DNA from: Mycolicibacterium diernhoferi
Lineage (GTDB): Bacteria; Actinomycetota; Actinomycetes; Mycobacteriales; Mycobacteriaceae
Length of the DNA: 64,000 nucleotides
Reading direction: 5' to 3'
Assembly: GCF_019456655.1 (NCBI RefSeq)
Contig: NZ_CP080332.1
Span: forward strand, 2,728,001-2,792,000
Position numbers and translations under genes: made by a program. Shown here one piece after another: positions 17,121 through 26,020 of this stretch. Each line of letters begins with the position of its first letter. Position 1 is the first letter of the stretch. The notes under the pieces were generated by a model. That model had not been told where the DNA came from. It did not search any database and worked only from the letters and a program-made list of their open reading frames with translations.

Positions 17121-20100
17121 ATGGGAATCAAAGTGGCGCTGGAGCACCGCACCACCTACACCTTCGACAGGCTGGTCGACGTGCACCCGCATGTGGTGCG
17201 GTTGCGCCCGGCCCCGCATTCGCGCACCCCGATCGAGGCCTACTCACTGCACGTCGAACCGGCCGACCATTTCGTCAACTGGCAGCAGGACGCCTTCGGC
17301 AACTTCGTGGCGCGCCTGGTGTTCCCGACCCGGGCCCGCAGCCTGTCGATCACCGTCGGGCTGATCGCCGACATGTTGGTCATCAACCCGTTCGACTTCT
17401 TCATCGAGGAATGGGCGGAGACGGTCCCGTTCAGCTATCCCAAGGAGCTGCTCGCCGACCTCGAACCGTTCCTGCGCCCGGTCGACGAGGACGGCGCCGG
17501 ATCCGGCCCGGGCCCGGTGGTCAGCGAGTGGGTGCGCAGCTTCCACATCGCCGAGGGCACCCCCACCATCGACTTCCTGGTCAAGCTCAACGCGGCGGTG
17601 CGGGCCGACGTCGGCTACAGCGTGCGGATGGAACCCGGTGTGCAGACACCGGATTTCACGCTGCGCAGCGGTATCGGCTCATGCCGGGATTCGGCCTGGC
17701 TGCTGGTGTCCATCCTTCGTCAACTCGGGTTGGCCGCCCGCTTCGTCTCCGGTTACCTGGTCCAGCTGACCTCCGACATCGCCGCCCTCGACGGGCCGTC
17801 CGGCCCGGCCGCCGACTTCACCGACCTGCACGCCTGGACCGAGGTGTACATCCCCGGGGCCGGCTGGATCGGGATGGACCCGACCTCCGCGCTGTTCGCC
17901 GGGGAGGGGCACATCCCGCTGTCGGCCACCCCGCACCCGTCCTCCGCAGCGCCCATCGCCGGCGCCACCGGGCCCTGCGAATCCACGCTGGACTTCAGCA
18001 ACATCGTCACCCGCATCCACGAGGATCCGCGGGTCACCCTGCCCTACACCGACGAAGCGTGGGGGGCGATCAACGCGCTCGGCGAGCAGATCGATCGGCG
18101 GCTCGCCGCGGCCGATGTGCGCCTGACCGTCGGCGGGGAACCGACCTTCGTCTCGATCGACAACCAGACCGATCCCGAATGGACCACCGAGGCGGACGGC
18201 CCGCACAAACGCGAGCGCGCGTCCGCACTGGCCGAGCGGCTGCGCACGCTGTGGGCGCCCACCGGCCTGGTGCAACGCACCCAGGGCAAGTGGTATCCGG
18301 GAGAACCGTTGCCGCGCTGGCAGATCGGCCTGCACTGGCGCACCGACGGTGAACCGCTGTGGAACGATCCGGCACTGCTGGCCGATCCGTGGGCCGAAAC
18401 CGAGCCCGTCGCCGCCCCTGCCGGCGCGGGAGCCGACCTGCTCGCCGCGATCGCCGACGGGATGGGGTTGCCCCGCACGCAGGTGCGCCCCGCCTTCGAA
18501 GATCCGCTGGCCCGGCTGGCCGCGGCGGTGCGACGCCCGGCGGGGGACCCGGTCGACCCGGGCGAGGACCTGGCCGACGACGATCCGGTGCGGCGCGTCC
18601 ACCTGCTCGCCCGGCTGGATGCCTCCGTCGACGAACCCGCGGCCCACGTGCTGCCGCTGCACCGGCGCGAGGACGACAACGGCTGGGCGAGCGCGGACTG
18701 GAGGATGCGGCGCGGCCGAATCGTGTTGCTGGCCGGTGATTCCCCGGCGGGCCTGCGACTACCGCTGGACTCGATCAGCTGGGTTCCACCCCGCCCGGAG
18801 TTCGATGCCGACCCGACCGCGCCCCGGACCGAGTTGGGCGTCGATGCGGCGGGCCGACCCCCGGCGGAGGTCGAGGAGGCCGCGACCAAACCCACCACGG
18901 CGTTGGTGGCCGAGGTACGCGACGGGCTGCTCTACGTCTACCTGCCGCCCACCACCGATCTGGAGCATTTCGTCGACCTGGTGTCGCGGGTCGAACGGGC
19001 CGCGGCCACCATCGCGGTGCCGGTGGTCATCGAAGGCTACGGACCCCCGCGTGATGCCCGGCTCACCTCGATGAGCGTCACCCCCGATCCCGGCGTCATC
19101 GAGGTGAACGTCGCGCCCACAGCCAGTTTCGCCGAGCAGAAGGCGCAACTGGAGGCGCTTTACGAGCAGGCCCGGCTGGCCCGGCTGTCCACCGAGTCGT
19201 TCGGCGTGGACGGCACCCACGGCGGTACCGGCGGTGGCAACCACATCACCCTGGGCGGTGTGACACCTGCGGAGTCCCCGCTGCTGCGGCGCCCGGATCT
19301 GCTGGTGTCCATGCTGACCTATTGGCAGCGGCACCCGGCGCTGTCCTATCTGTTCGCCGGCCGGTTCATCGGCACCACGTCGCAGGCGCCGCGGGTGGAC
19401 GAGGGCCGGGCGGAGTCGTTGTACGAGTTGGAGATCGCGTTCGCCGAGATCGCGCGGCTGTCGGAGGAGGGGGCCCCTCACGCCTGGATCACCGACCGGG
19501 CCCTGCGTCACCTGCTCACCGACATCACCGGCAACACCCACCGCGCCGAGTTCTGCATCGACAAGCTCTACAGCCCGGACAGTCCCACCGGCCGGCTCGG
19601 ACTGCTGGAACTGCGCGGGTTCGAGATGCCGCCGCACCATCAGATGGCGATGGTGCAGTCGCTGCTGGTGCGCGCGCTGATCTCCTGGTTCTGGGAGCAA
19701 CCGCTGCGCGCCCCGCTGATCCGGCACGGCGCCAACCTGCACGGTCGATATCTGCTGCCGCACTTCCTGATTCAAGACATTGCCGATGTGGCCGCCGACC
19801 TGCGGGCGCATGGGGTGCAGTTCGAGACCAGCTGGCTGGACCCGTTCACCGAGTTCCGGTTCCCGCGGATCGGCACCGCCGTGTTCGACGGTGTCGAGAT
19901 CGAGCTGCGCGGGGCCATCGAGCCATGGAACGTGCTCGGAGAGGAATCCACCGGCAGCGGCACCGCCCGGTACGTCGATTCCTCGGTGGAACGGGTCCAG
20001 GTGCGCCTCGTCGGCGCCGACCGTCACCGGCACGTCGTCACCGTCAACGGGCACCCGATCCCGTTGCTGGCCACCGGCAAGGAGGACGTCCAGGTCGGGG

Positions 20101-20435
20101 GAGTCCGGTACCGGGCCTGGCAACCGCCCAGCGCGCTGCACCCCACCATCACCGTCGACGGGCCGCTGTGTATCGAGCTCATCGACACCGCGACCGGGAT
20201 GTCCCGCGGCGGGTGCACCTACCACGTGGCCCACCCCGGCGGCCGGTCCTACGACACCCCGCCGGTGAACGCCGTCGAGGCCGAGTCGCGGCGCGGCCGC
20301 CGGTTCGAGGCCACCGGATTCAGCCCGGGACGTGTGGATATGGCCGATCTCCGGGAGAAGCAGGCCCGTCAGTCCACCGATACGGGTGCGCCGGGCATCC
20401 TGGACCTACGCCGGGTGCGTACCGTTCTGCGTTGA
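17121..20435 (+). CDS. transglutaminase-like cysteine protease fused to DUF2126 (Rv2566-like)
   Basis: The protein of about 1104 residues has a bacterial transglutaminase N-terminal beta domain (about 4-90), then a transglutaminase core with the triad C188 (GIGSCRDSAW), H237 (DLHAWTEVY) and D253 (GMDPTSA). A long DUF2126 region follows (about 300 to the end; VGGEPTFVS, GTHGGTGGGNHITLGG, RGFEMPPHHQMAMVQSLLVRALI). Family work predicts a role in peptide ligation or cleavage with permuted ATP-grasp enzymes. The start could be GTG 17103, ATG 17106 or ATG 17121; I prefer 17121 (MGIKVALEHRTTY). An inverted repeat (CGATCCC 17087-17093, GGGATCG 17108-17114) lies before it. Its stop overlaps the next gene by one base. 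Confidence 0.87.
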   Translation: MGIKVALEHRTTYTFDRLVDVHPHVVRLRPAPHSRTPIEAYSLHVEPADHFVNWQQDAFGNFVARLVFPTRARSLSITVGLIADMLVINPFDFFIEEWAETVPFSYPKELLADLEPFLRPVDEDGAGSGPGPVVSEWVRSFHIAEGTPTIDFLVKLNAAVRADVGYSVRMEPGVQTPDFTLRSGIGSCRDSAWLLVSILRQLGLAARFVSGYLVQLTSDIAALDGPSGPAADFTDLHAWTEVYIPGAGWIGMDPTSALFAGEGHIPLSATPHPSSAAPIAGATGPCESTLDFSNIVTRIHEDPRVTLPYTDEAWGAINALGEQIDRRLAAADVRLTVGGEPTFVSIDNQTDPEWTTEADGPHKRERASALAERLRTLWAPTGLVQRTQGKWYPGEPLPRWQIGLHWRTDGEPLWNDPALLADPWAETEPVAAPAGAGADLLAAIADGMGLPRTQVRPAFEDPLARLAAAVRRPAGDPVDPGEDLADDDPVRRVHLLARLDASVDEPAAHVLPLHRREDDNGWASADWRMRRGRIVLLAGDSPAGLRLPLDSISWVPPRPEFDADPTAPRTELGVDAAGRPPAEVEEAATKPTTALVAEVRDGLLYVYLPPTTDLEHFVDLVSRVERAAATIAVPVVIEGYGPPRDARLTSMSVTPDPGVIEVNVAPTASFAEQKAQLEALYEQARLARLSTESFGVDGTHGGTGGGNHITLGGVTPAESPLLRRPDLLVSMLTYWQRHPALSYLFAGRFIGTTSQAPRVDEGRAESLYELEIAFAEIARLSEEGAPHAWITDRALRHLLTDITGNTHRAEFCIDKLYSPDSPTGRLGLLELRGFEMPPHHQMAMVQSLLVRALISWFWEQPLRAPLIRHGANLHGRYLLPHFLIQDIADVAADLRAHGVQFETSWLDPFTEFRFPRIGTAVFDGVEIELRGAIEPWNVLGEESTGSGTARYVDSSVERVQVRLVGADRHRHVVTVNGHPIPLLATGKEDVQVGGVRYRAWQPPSALHPTITVDGPLCIELIDTATGMSRGGCTYHVAHPGGRSYDTPPVNAVEAESRRGRRFEATGFSPGRVDMADLREKQARQSTDTGAPGILDLRRVRTVLR

Positions 20436-23089
20436 TGGTTCTTCGTACGCACTCCCCATCCGAGCCCGGCGGCGGGATCTCGGGCGCGCCGACGCGCGCG
20501 TCCGATGTGCTCACCGCATACCGGGCCCGTCGTGCTCAGCAACCGCTGTTCGACGTCCGTGGCGCGCTCGGCACCGGATACGACGAGTTCATCGATGCCG
20601 CCGGTGACATCCGACCCGGATGGCAGGAACTGGCCGATTGCATCGCCGAGCGAGGCCGCGGCGGACTGGACCGGCTGCGCAACACGGTGCGCAACCTGGT
20701 CGACGATGACGGCATCACCTACGTGCGGGTCGATCAGAACGCCCCGACCGAGGACGCGGTGGCCGAACCCTGGCGCCTGGACGCGCTGCCACTGCTGATC
20801 TCCACCACCGACTGGGACACCCTGGAAGCCGGGCTGGTGCAGCGTTCCCGGCTGCTGGACGCGGTCCTGACCGACCTCTACGGGGAGCGCAGGTCGATCA
20901 CCAGCGGTGTGCTGCCTCCGCAGTTGCTGTTCGCGCACCCCGGCTATGTGCGGGCCGCACACGGGATCCAGGTGCCGGGCCGACACCAGCTGTTCCTGCA
21001 CGGCTGCGACGTCAGCCGCAACACCGCCGGGTCCTTCGTCGTCAATGCGGACTGGACGCAGGCGCCGTCGGGCGCCGGCTACGCGCTGGCCGGCCGCCGG
21101 GTCATCGCGCACGCCGCCTCCGACATGTACGAGCGGATCGCCCCGCGCCCGGCATCGCCGTGGGCGCAGGCGCTGCGACTGGCGCTCATCGACGCCGCAC
21201 CCGAATCCGCCGCCGAACCGATGGTGGTGGTGCTCAGCCCGGGCACCCAGTCCGAGACCGCCTTCGACCAGGCCTATCTGGCCGGCGTGCTCGGCTTCCC
21301 GCTGGTGGAGAGTGCCGATCTGGTGGTGCGCGAGGGCAGACTGTGGATGAGGTCGCTGGGCACCCTCAAGCGCGTCGACGTGGTGCTGCGCCGGGTGGAC
21401 GCCGGTTACGTCGACCCCCTGGATCTGCGGCCGGACTCCCGACTCGGTGTGGTCGGCCTGGTCGAGGTGATGCGCCGCGGCGCGGTCACCGTGGTGAATA
21501 CCCTCGGCAGCGGAATCCTGGAAAGCCCTGGGCTGCTTCACTTCCTGCCCCAACTCGCGGAGATGCTGGTGGGGGAGACCCCGATGCTGGCCTCGCCGCA
21601 GACCTATTGGGGCGGCGTCGACGTGGAACGTTCGCACCTGCTGTCGCACCTGGGCTCGCTGTTGGTCAAACCCACCACCGGCGGCGACACGATCGTCGGC
21701 CCCGCGCTGACGGCGGCGCAGCGCGACGAACTCGCCGCCCGGATCGCAGCCGAGCCGTGGCGCTGGATCGGCCAGGAACCTCCGCAATTCTCCTCGGCGC
21801 CAACGGACTACCACCCCGGTGGCGTGTCCGCCGCGGAGGTCGGGGTGCGCCTGTTCACCGTTGCGCAGCGCGGTGGATACGCGCCGATGAGCGGTGGCCT
21901 GGGCTTTCTGCCGGCGCCGGGCAACAGTGCCTACACCATGGATACCGTTGCGGCCAAGGATGTCTGGGTGCGCACCCCGGACCGGGCCAGGGCGGTGCCC
22001 AGCCCGGCGGTGGACCTGCCGGTCATGACGCCGAGCCCGACCCGGTCGATCACCTCGCCGCGTGTGCTGTCCGACCTGTTCTGGCTGGGCCGGTACGCCG
22101 AACGCGCGGAGCAGACGGCGCGTCTGCTCACCGTCACCCGCGAGCGGTACCACGAATACCGCTACCGCCAGGACATGGAGGAGAGCCAATGCGTGCCGGT
22201 GCTGCTCGGTGCCATCGGAGCGCTCACCGGAACCGACACCGGCGCAGGCGATGACGATCATGAGGCGATCGCGGTGGCACCCAGCACGCTGTGGTCGCTG
22301 ACCGCCGACCGCCGCCGCCCGGGTTCGTTGGCCCAATCGGTCGAGCGGCTCGGACAGGCGGCCCGCGGTGTGCGCGACCAGATGTCCAACGACACCTGGA
22401 TGGTCCTGGCTGCGGTGGAGCGTGCGGTGGCGCTGAACAAGACCGGGTCACCGCCCGATTCCCATGCGCCCGCGGACGCCTACCTGCTGACCGCGCACAC
22501 CCAGACCCTGGCCGGCATGCTGGCACTGTCCGGGATGGCCGCCGAGTCGATGGTTCAGGACATCGGCTGGACCATGATGGACATCGGCAAGCGCATCGAA
22601 CGCGGGCTCGGGCTGACCGCGTTGCTGCGCGCCACGCTGGGCACCGTGCGGCCGCCGGGCGCCGAGCAGGCCGTCACCGAGTCGATGCTGGTGGCCTGCG
22701 AATCGTCGGTGATCTACCGGCGCCGGACGCTGGGCAAGATCAGCGTGTCCGCGGTGGCCGACCTGTTGCTCTTCGACAGCGAGAACCCGAGGTCGCTGGT
22801 GTTCCAGTTCGAGCGGCTGCGGGCCGATCTCAAACGGCTGCCGTCCGCGTCGGGTACCTCCCGGCCGGAACGGCTGGCCGACGAGATCGCCGCCACGCTG
22901 CGCCGGGCCGACCCCGATGACCTGGAGATCATCGCGGCGGACGGCACCCGCGCCGAACTCGTCGAGCTGCTCGACGGTCTGCACACCGAGTTGCGGGAGT
23001 TGTCGAGTCGGATCGCCGCGGCCCATCTCTGTCTGCCGACCGGTATCCAGCCGCTGTGGGGTCCCGACGAGCGGAGGCAGCTGCCGTGA
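20435..23089 (+). CDS. circularly permuted ATP-grasp protein fused to an alpha-E domain (Rv2567-like)
   Basis: This 884-residue protein joins a circularly permuted ATP-grasp domain (about residues 60-500; LHGCDVSRNTAGSFVVNADW, VVVLSPGTQSETAFDQAYLAG, VVNTLGSGILESPGLLHFLP) to an all-helical alpha-E domain (about 540-860; VLSDLFWLGRYAERAEQTARLL). Permuted ATP-grasp proteins are predicted amide or peptide ligases; alpha-E is a partner domain of unknown chemistry. In many bacteria the two are separate genes. The ATG overlaps the upstream stop (TGATG), and its own stop overlaps the GTG of the next transglutaminase, so three products are made in concert. Confidence 0.88.
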   Translation: MVLRTHSPSEPGGGISGAPTRASDVLTAYRARRAQQPLFDVRGALGTGYDEFIDAAGDIRPGWQELADCIAERGRGGLDRLRNTVRNLVDDDGITYVRVDQNAPTEDAVAEPWRLDALPLLISTTDWDTLEAGLVQRSRLLDAVLTDLYGERRSITSGVLPPQLLFAHPGYVRAAHGIQVPGRHQLFLHGCDVSRNTAGSFVVNADWTQAPSGAGYALAGRRVIAHAASDMYERIAPRPASPWAQALRLALIDAAPESAAEPMVVVLSPGTQSETAFDQAYLAGVLGFPLVESADLVVREGRLWMRSLGTLKRVDVVLRRVDAGYVDPLDLRPDSRLGVVGLVEVMRRGAVTVVNTLGSGILESPGLLHFLPQLAEMLVGETPMLASPQTYWGGVDVERSHLLSHLGSLLVKPTTGGDTIVGPALTAAQRDELAARIAAEPWRWIGQEPPQFSSAPTDYHPGGVSAAEVGVRLFTVAQRGGYAPMSGGLGFLPAPGNSAYTMDTVAAKDVWVRTPDRARAVPSPAVDLPVMTPSPTRSITSPRVLSDLFWLGRYAERAEQTARLLTVTRERYHEYRYRQDMEESQCVPVLLGAIGALTGTDTGAGDDDHEAIAVAPSTLWSLTADRRRPGSLAQSVERLGQAARGVRDQMSNDTWMVLAAVERAVALNKTGSPPDSHAPADAYLLTAHTQTLAGMLALSGMAAESMVQDIGWTMMDIGKRIERGLGLTALLRATLGTVRPPGAEQAVTESMLVACESSVIYRRRTLGKISVSAVADLLLFDSENPRSLVFQFERLRADLKRLPSASGTSRPERLADEIAATLRRADPDDLEIIAADGTRAELVELLDGLHTELRELSSRIAAAHLCLPTGIQPLWGPDERRQLP

Positions 23090-23973
23090 CCCTGCCCGCA
23101 ACGCGAAGCTACGAGATCACCCACCGCACCACCTACCGGTACTCCGACGATGTCACCAGTTCCTACGGCCGGGGGTTTTTGACCCCACGGGAGACCGCCG
23201 GGCAACGCTGCCTGTCCCACGAACTGGTCATCGAGCCGGAGACCGCGGACAGCACCACCAGCCGCGACGTGTTCGGAAACGTCAGCTCCTATTTCCATGT
23301 CACCGAACCGCATCGGGTGCTGTCGGTGACCAGCCACTCCATGGTCGAGGTGGACCCGCCGTCACCGGAGCTCTACAGCGGGGGTTCGGCCCGCGCTCCC
23401 TGGGAGATCTCGCGGCCGGTCGGACCGGACGGCGCGCTGGCCTGCGAGTTCACCCTGGACCTGGTGTCCGCGGAGATCACCGACGAGGTACGCGCTTATG
23501 CCGCACCGAGTTTCATCCCCGGGCGCCCGCTGATCGATGTGCTGCGCGACCTGAATGCGCGGATATACACCGATTTCACCTACCGCTCCGGGTCGACGAC
23601 GGTGTCCACCCGGGTCGCCGAGGTGCTGGCCGCCCGCGAAGGTGTCTGCCAGGACTTCGCCCGGCTGGCGATCGCCTGCCTGCGGGCCAACGGCCTGGCG
23701 GCCAGCTACGTGTCGGGTTATCTGGCCACCGATCCGCCGCCGGGACGGGAACGGATGGTCGGGGTGGACGCCACCCACGCCTGGGCCTCGGTGTGGACCC
23801 CGCAGAACCAGTGGCTGGGCCTGGATCCGACCAATGACCAGATGGTCGACGAACGTTATGTGGTGGTCGGTTTGGGACGGGACTACGCCGACGTTCCGCC
23901 GCTGCGCGGCATCATCTACACCGAATCGAAGCGCAGCGTGATCGAAGTCTCGGTCGATGTGGCGCCGCGCTGA
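23086..23973 (+). CDS. transglutaminase-like protein (Rv2569c-like)
   Basis: The 295-residue protein has the bacterial transglutaminase N-terminal domain (YEITHRTTYRYSDDVTSSYGR) and a core with Cys in REGVCQDFARLA, His in ATHAWASVW and Asp in GLDPTND, a complete triad. The GTG at 23086 follows GCGGAGGCAG and overlaps the previous stop (GTGA). It belongs with the DUF2126 and ATP-grasp/alpha-E proteins. The cluster may make and cleave, or crosslink, a peptide-like product. It is cytosolic by sequence, with no signal peptide. Confidence 0.88.
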   Translation: MTLPATRSYEITHRTTYRYSDDVTSSYGRGFLTPRETAGQRCLSHELVIEPETADSTTSRDVFGNVSSYFHVTEPHRVLSVTSHSMVEVDPPSPELYSGGSARAPWEISRPVGPDGALACEFTLDLVSAEITDEVRAYAAPSFIPGRPLIDVLRDLNARIYTDFTYRSGSTTVSTRVAEVLAAREGVCQDFARLAIACLRANGLAASYVSGYLATDPPPGRERMVGVDATHAWASVWTPQNQWLGLDPTNDQMVDERYVVVGLGRDYADVPPLRGIIYTESKRSVIEVSVDVAPR

Positions 23974-24018
23974 GGCAGATCCGGTTTAGGCAGGGGCCCG
24001 ACGGGGCACGTTCTAGCG

Positions 24019-24037
24019 GGCGCGGACCGGCCGCGCC
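24019..24037 (+). terminator. 7-bp GC hairpin between the transglutaminase operon and the metallopeptidase gene
   Basis: GGCGCGG-accgg-CCGCGCC forms a perfect 7-bp stem with a 5-base loop, 46 bases after the transglutaminase stop and just before the GGGAGGGG ribosome binding site at 24041-24048. There is no T-run. It could end the upstream transcript or partly shield the next start. Confidence 0.4.
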
Positions 24038-24054
24038 TCAGGGAGGGGCGGGCC

Positions 24055-25080
24055 GTGCGGGATTTCCATTGCCCCAATTGTGGTCAGCGGTTGGCATTCG
24101 AGAACTCGAAGTGCCTGTCGTGCGGTGCCAGGTTGGGGTTCTCGCTCGACGATATGGCGCTGTTGGTGATCGCCCCGGAGCAGGAGAGCGAACACGCCGG
24201 GGCGGTCGATGAGCGCAAGTACCGGCTGTGCGCGAATCTATATCTGGCAGAGTGCAACTGGCTGGTGGAGAAGGGCCCCGTCGTCAAACTCTGCCAGTCC
24301 TGCACGCTGACCCGGACCCGTCCCGACGATGCGGACGGTAAGGCGCTCGCGGCGTTCGCCGTCGCGGAGAAGGCCAAACGCAGGATGATCGCCGAACTGC
24401 ACGAGCTCAAGTTGCCGATCGTCGGCCGCGATGAGGACCCGGACTACGGGCTGGCCTTCGACCTGCTCTCCAGCGAGCAGGAGAAGGTGTTCACCGGGCA
24501 CGCCAACGGGGTCATCACCCTCGATCTCGCCGAGGGTGACGATGTGCACCGCGAGCAGCTCCGGGTGGCCATGGAGGAGCCCTACCGCACCCTGCTCGGG
24601 CACTTCCGGCATGAGATCGGGCACTACTACTTCTACCGGCTGGTCAGCGGGTCACCGGAGTATCTGCAACAGTTCAACGATCTGTTCGGCGACCCCGACC
24701 TCGACTACCAGGCGGCGCTGGACCGGCACTACAGCGAGGGCGCACCGGCGGGGTGGGAGGCCACCTACGTGTCGTCCTACGCCACCATGCACCCGGCCGA
24801 GGACTGGGCCGAGACCTTCGCTCACTACCTGCACATCCGTGACACCCTGGACACCGCGGCGGCCTTCGGGTTCGCACCGGCCGGCGCCACGTTCGACCGG
24901 CGGGCGCTGGGGCCCAGCGGATTCGACACCATCATCGATCTGTGGCTGCCGCTGGCCTGGTCGCTGAACATGGTCAACCGGTCGATGGGGCACCCCGACC
25001 TGTATCCGTTCGTGCTGCCCGCGGCGGTGCTGGAGAAGATGTGCTTCGTGCACACCGTGATCGACGAGGTCACCGGCTGA
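24055..25080 (+). CDS. zinc-ribbon putative zinc metallopeptidase (Rv2568c-like)
   Basis: The 341-residue protein starts with a zinc ribbon (C6-x2-C9, C20-x2-C23) and has a second Cys pair in KLCQSC (about 80-83). It carries an HExxH metalloprotease site as HFRHEIGHYYF (H186, E187, H190) and a downstream EDWAETFAHYLH segment that may give the third ligand. The GTG at 24055 follows GGGAGGGG. It lies next to the transglutaminase/ATP-grasp genes, as in M. tuberculosis, so it may process the product or carrier of that system. The substrate is unknown. Confidence 0.8.
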   Translation: MRDFHCPNCGQRLAFENSKCLSCGARLGFSLDDMALLVIAPEQESEHAGAVDERKYRLCANLYLAECNWLVEKGPVVKLCQSCTLTRTRPDDADGKALAAFAVAEKAKRRMIAELHELKLPIVGRDEDPDYGLAFDLLSSEQEKVFTGHANGVITLDLAEGDDVHREQLRVAMEEPYRTLLGHFRHEIGHYYFYRLVSGSPEYLQQFNDLFGDPDLDYQAALDRHYSEGAPAGWEATYVSSYATMHPAEDWAETFAHYLHIRDTLDTAAAFGFAPAGATFDRRALGPSGFDTIIDLWLPLAWSLNMVNRSMGHPDLYPFVLPAAVLEKMCFVHTVIDEVTG

Positions 25081-25146
25081 TCAAGATGCCGTGACGAGGG
25101 CATGTCGCAACGGGGTCTTCGCGGCGGGCATTTCTAGTATCGCCGG

Positions 25147-25983
25147 GTGACTGATCGCTACGGCTCCGACATCCTGTCCCGTAACCCGCACACCCCGAAG
25201 GGCGTTCGGTCCGTCGAGCACCCCGCCGACAAGGGGCTGGTGGTCGAGGACCCGACGAGCGGTTTCGTCGGCGCGGTGGTGCGGATCGAGAATGGCCGGG
25301 TGGACCTGGAGGACCGCAACCGCCGGGTGCGGTCGTTCCCGCTGGGGCCGGGGTTCCTGGTCGAGGGCAAACCGGTGATCCTGACCGTGCCGAAGACGGC
25401 GCCCAAGGCGCCCACGCGCACCGCGTCGGGATCGGTGGCCGTCCCCGGCGCCAAGGCCCGCGTCGCACTGGCCAGCCGCATCTACGTGGAGGGCCGCCAC
25501 GACGCCGAACTCGTCGAACAGGTGTGGGGTGCGGACCTGCGGATCGAGGGCGTCGTCGTGGAATACCTGGGCGGCGTGGACGATCTGAGTGCCATCGTCG
25601 CCGAGTTCAATCCCGGTCCCGGCCGCCGGCTCGGTGTGCTGGTCGACCATCTGGTGGCCGGTTCCAAGGAGTCCCGGATCGCCGAGGCGGTCCGGCGCGG
25701 CCCCGGCGGGGAGCACACCCTGGTGGTCGGGCACCCGTTCGTCGACATCTGGCAGGCGGTCAAGCCGGCCCGGCTGGGGATGAAGGAGTGGCCGGTGATC
25801 CCGCGCAACGTGGAGTGGAAGCACGGTATCTGTGAGGCGCTGGGCTGGCCGCACGCCGATCAGGCCGATATCGCCGGGGCCTGGCAGCGGATCCGCGGCC
25901 GGGTGCGGGACTGGACCGACCTGGAGCCGGCGCTGATCGGGCGGGTCGAGGAACTGATCGACTTCGTGACGGCCCCGGCCTAG
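25147..25983 (+). CDS. DUF3097 protein with Toprim-like features
   Basis: The 278-residue actinobacterial DUF3097-type protein has an N-terminal beta-rich part (about 30-75) and a C-terminal part with RIYVEGRHDAELVEQVWG (about 113-130), VVEYLGGVDDL and LGVLVDHLVAGSKESRIAEA. The VEGxxD glutamate followed by a strand-D-H...SKE element recalls the Toprim fold of primases and RNase M5. That comparison is mine and needs a structure search. It starts at GTG 25147, with RarA downstream. A nucleic-acid role is possible but unproven. Confidence 0.65.
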   Translation: MTDRYGSDILSRNPHTPKGVRSVEHPADKGLVVEDPTSGFVGAVVRIENGRVDLEDRNRRVRSFPLGPGFLVEGKPVILTVPKTAPKAPTRTASGSVAVPGAKARVALASRIYVEGRHDAELVEQVWGADLRIEGVVVEYLGGVDDLSAIVAEFNPGPGRRLGVLVDHLVAGSKESRIAEAVRRGPGGEHTLVVGHPFVDIWQAVKPARLGMKEWPVIPRNVEWKHGICEALGWPHADQADIAGAWQRIRGRVRDWTDLEPALIGRVEELIDFVTAPA

Positions 25984-26020
25984 ATCCAGCACGGCCCCGG
26001 CGACCAACTAGCGTTGAGGC

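Noticed and set aside
19322..20434. N-terminal extension of the ATP-grasp/alpha-E gene
   Set aside because: It lies in a shifted frame of the DUF2126 gene; the ATG at 20435 gives 884 residues as in its relative.
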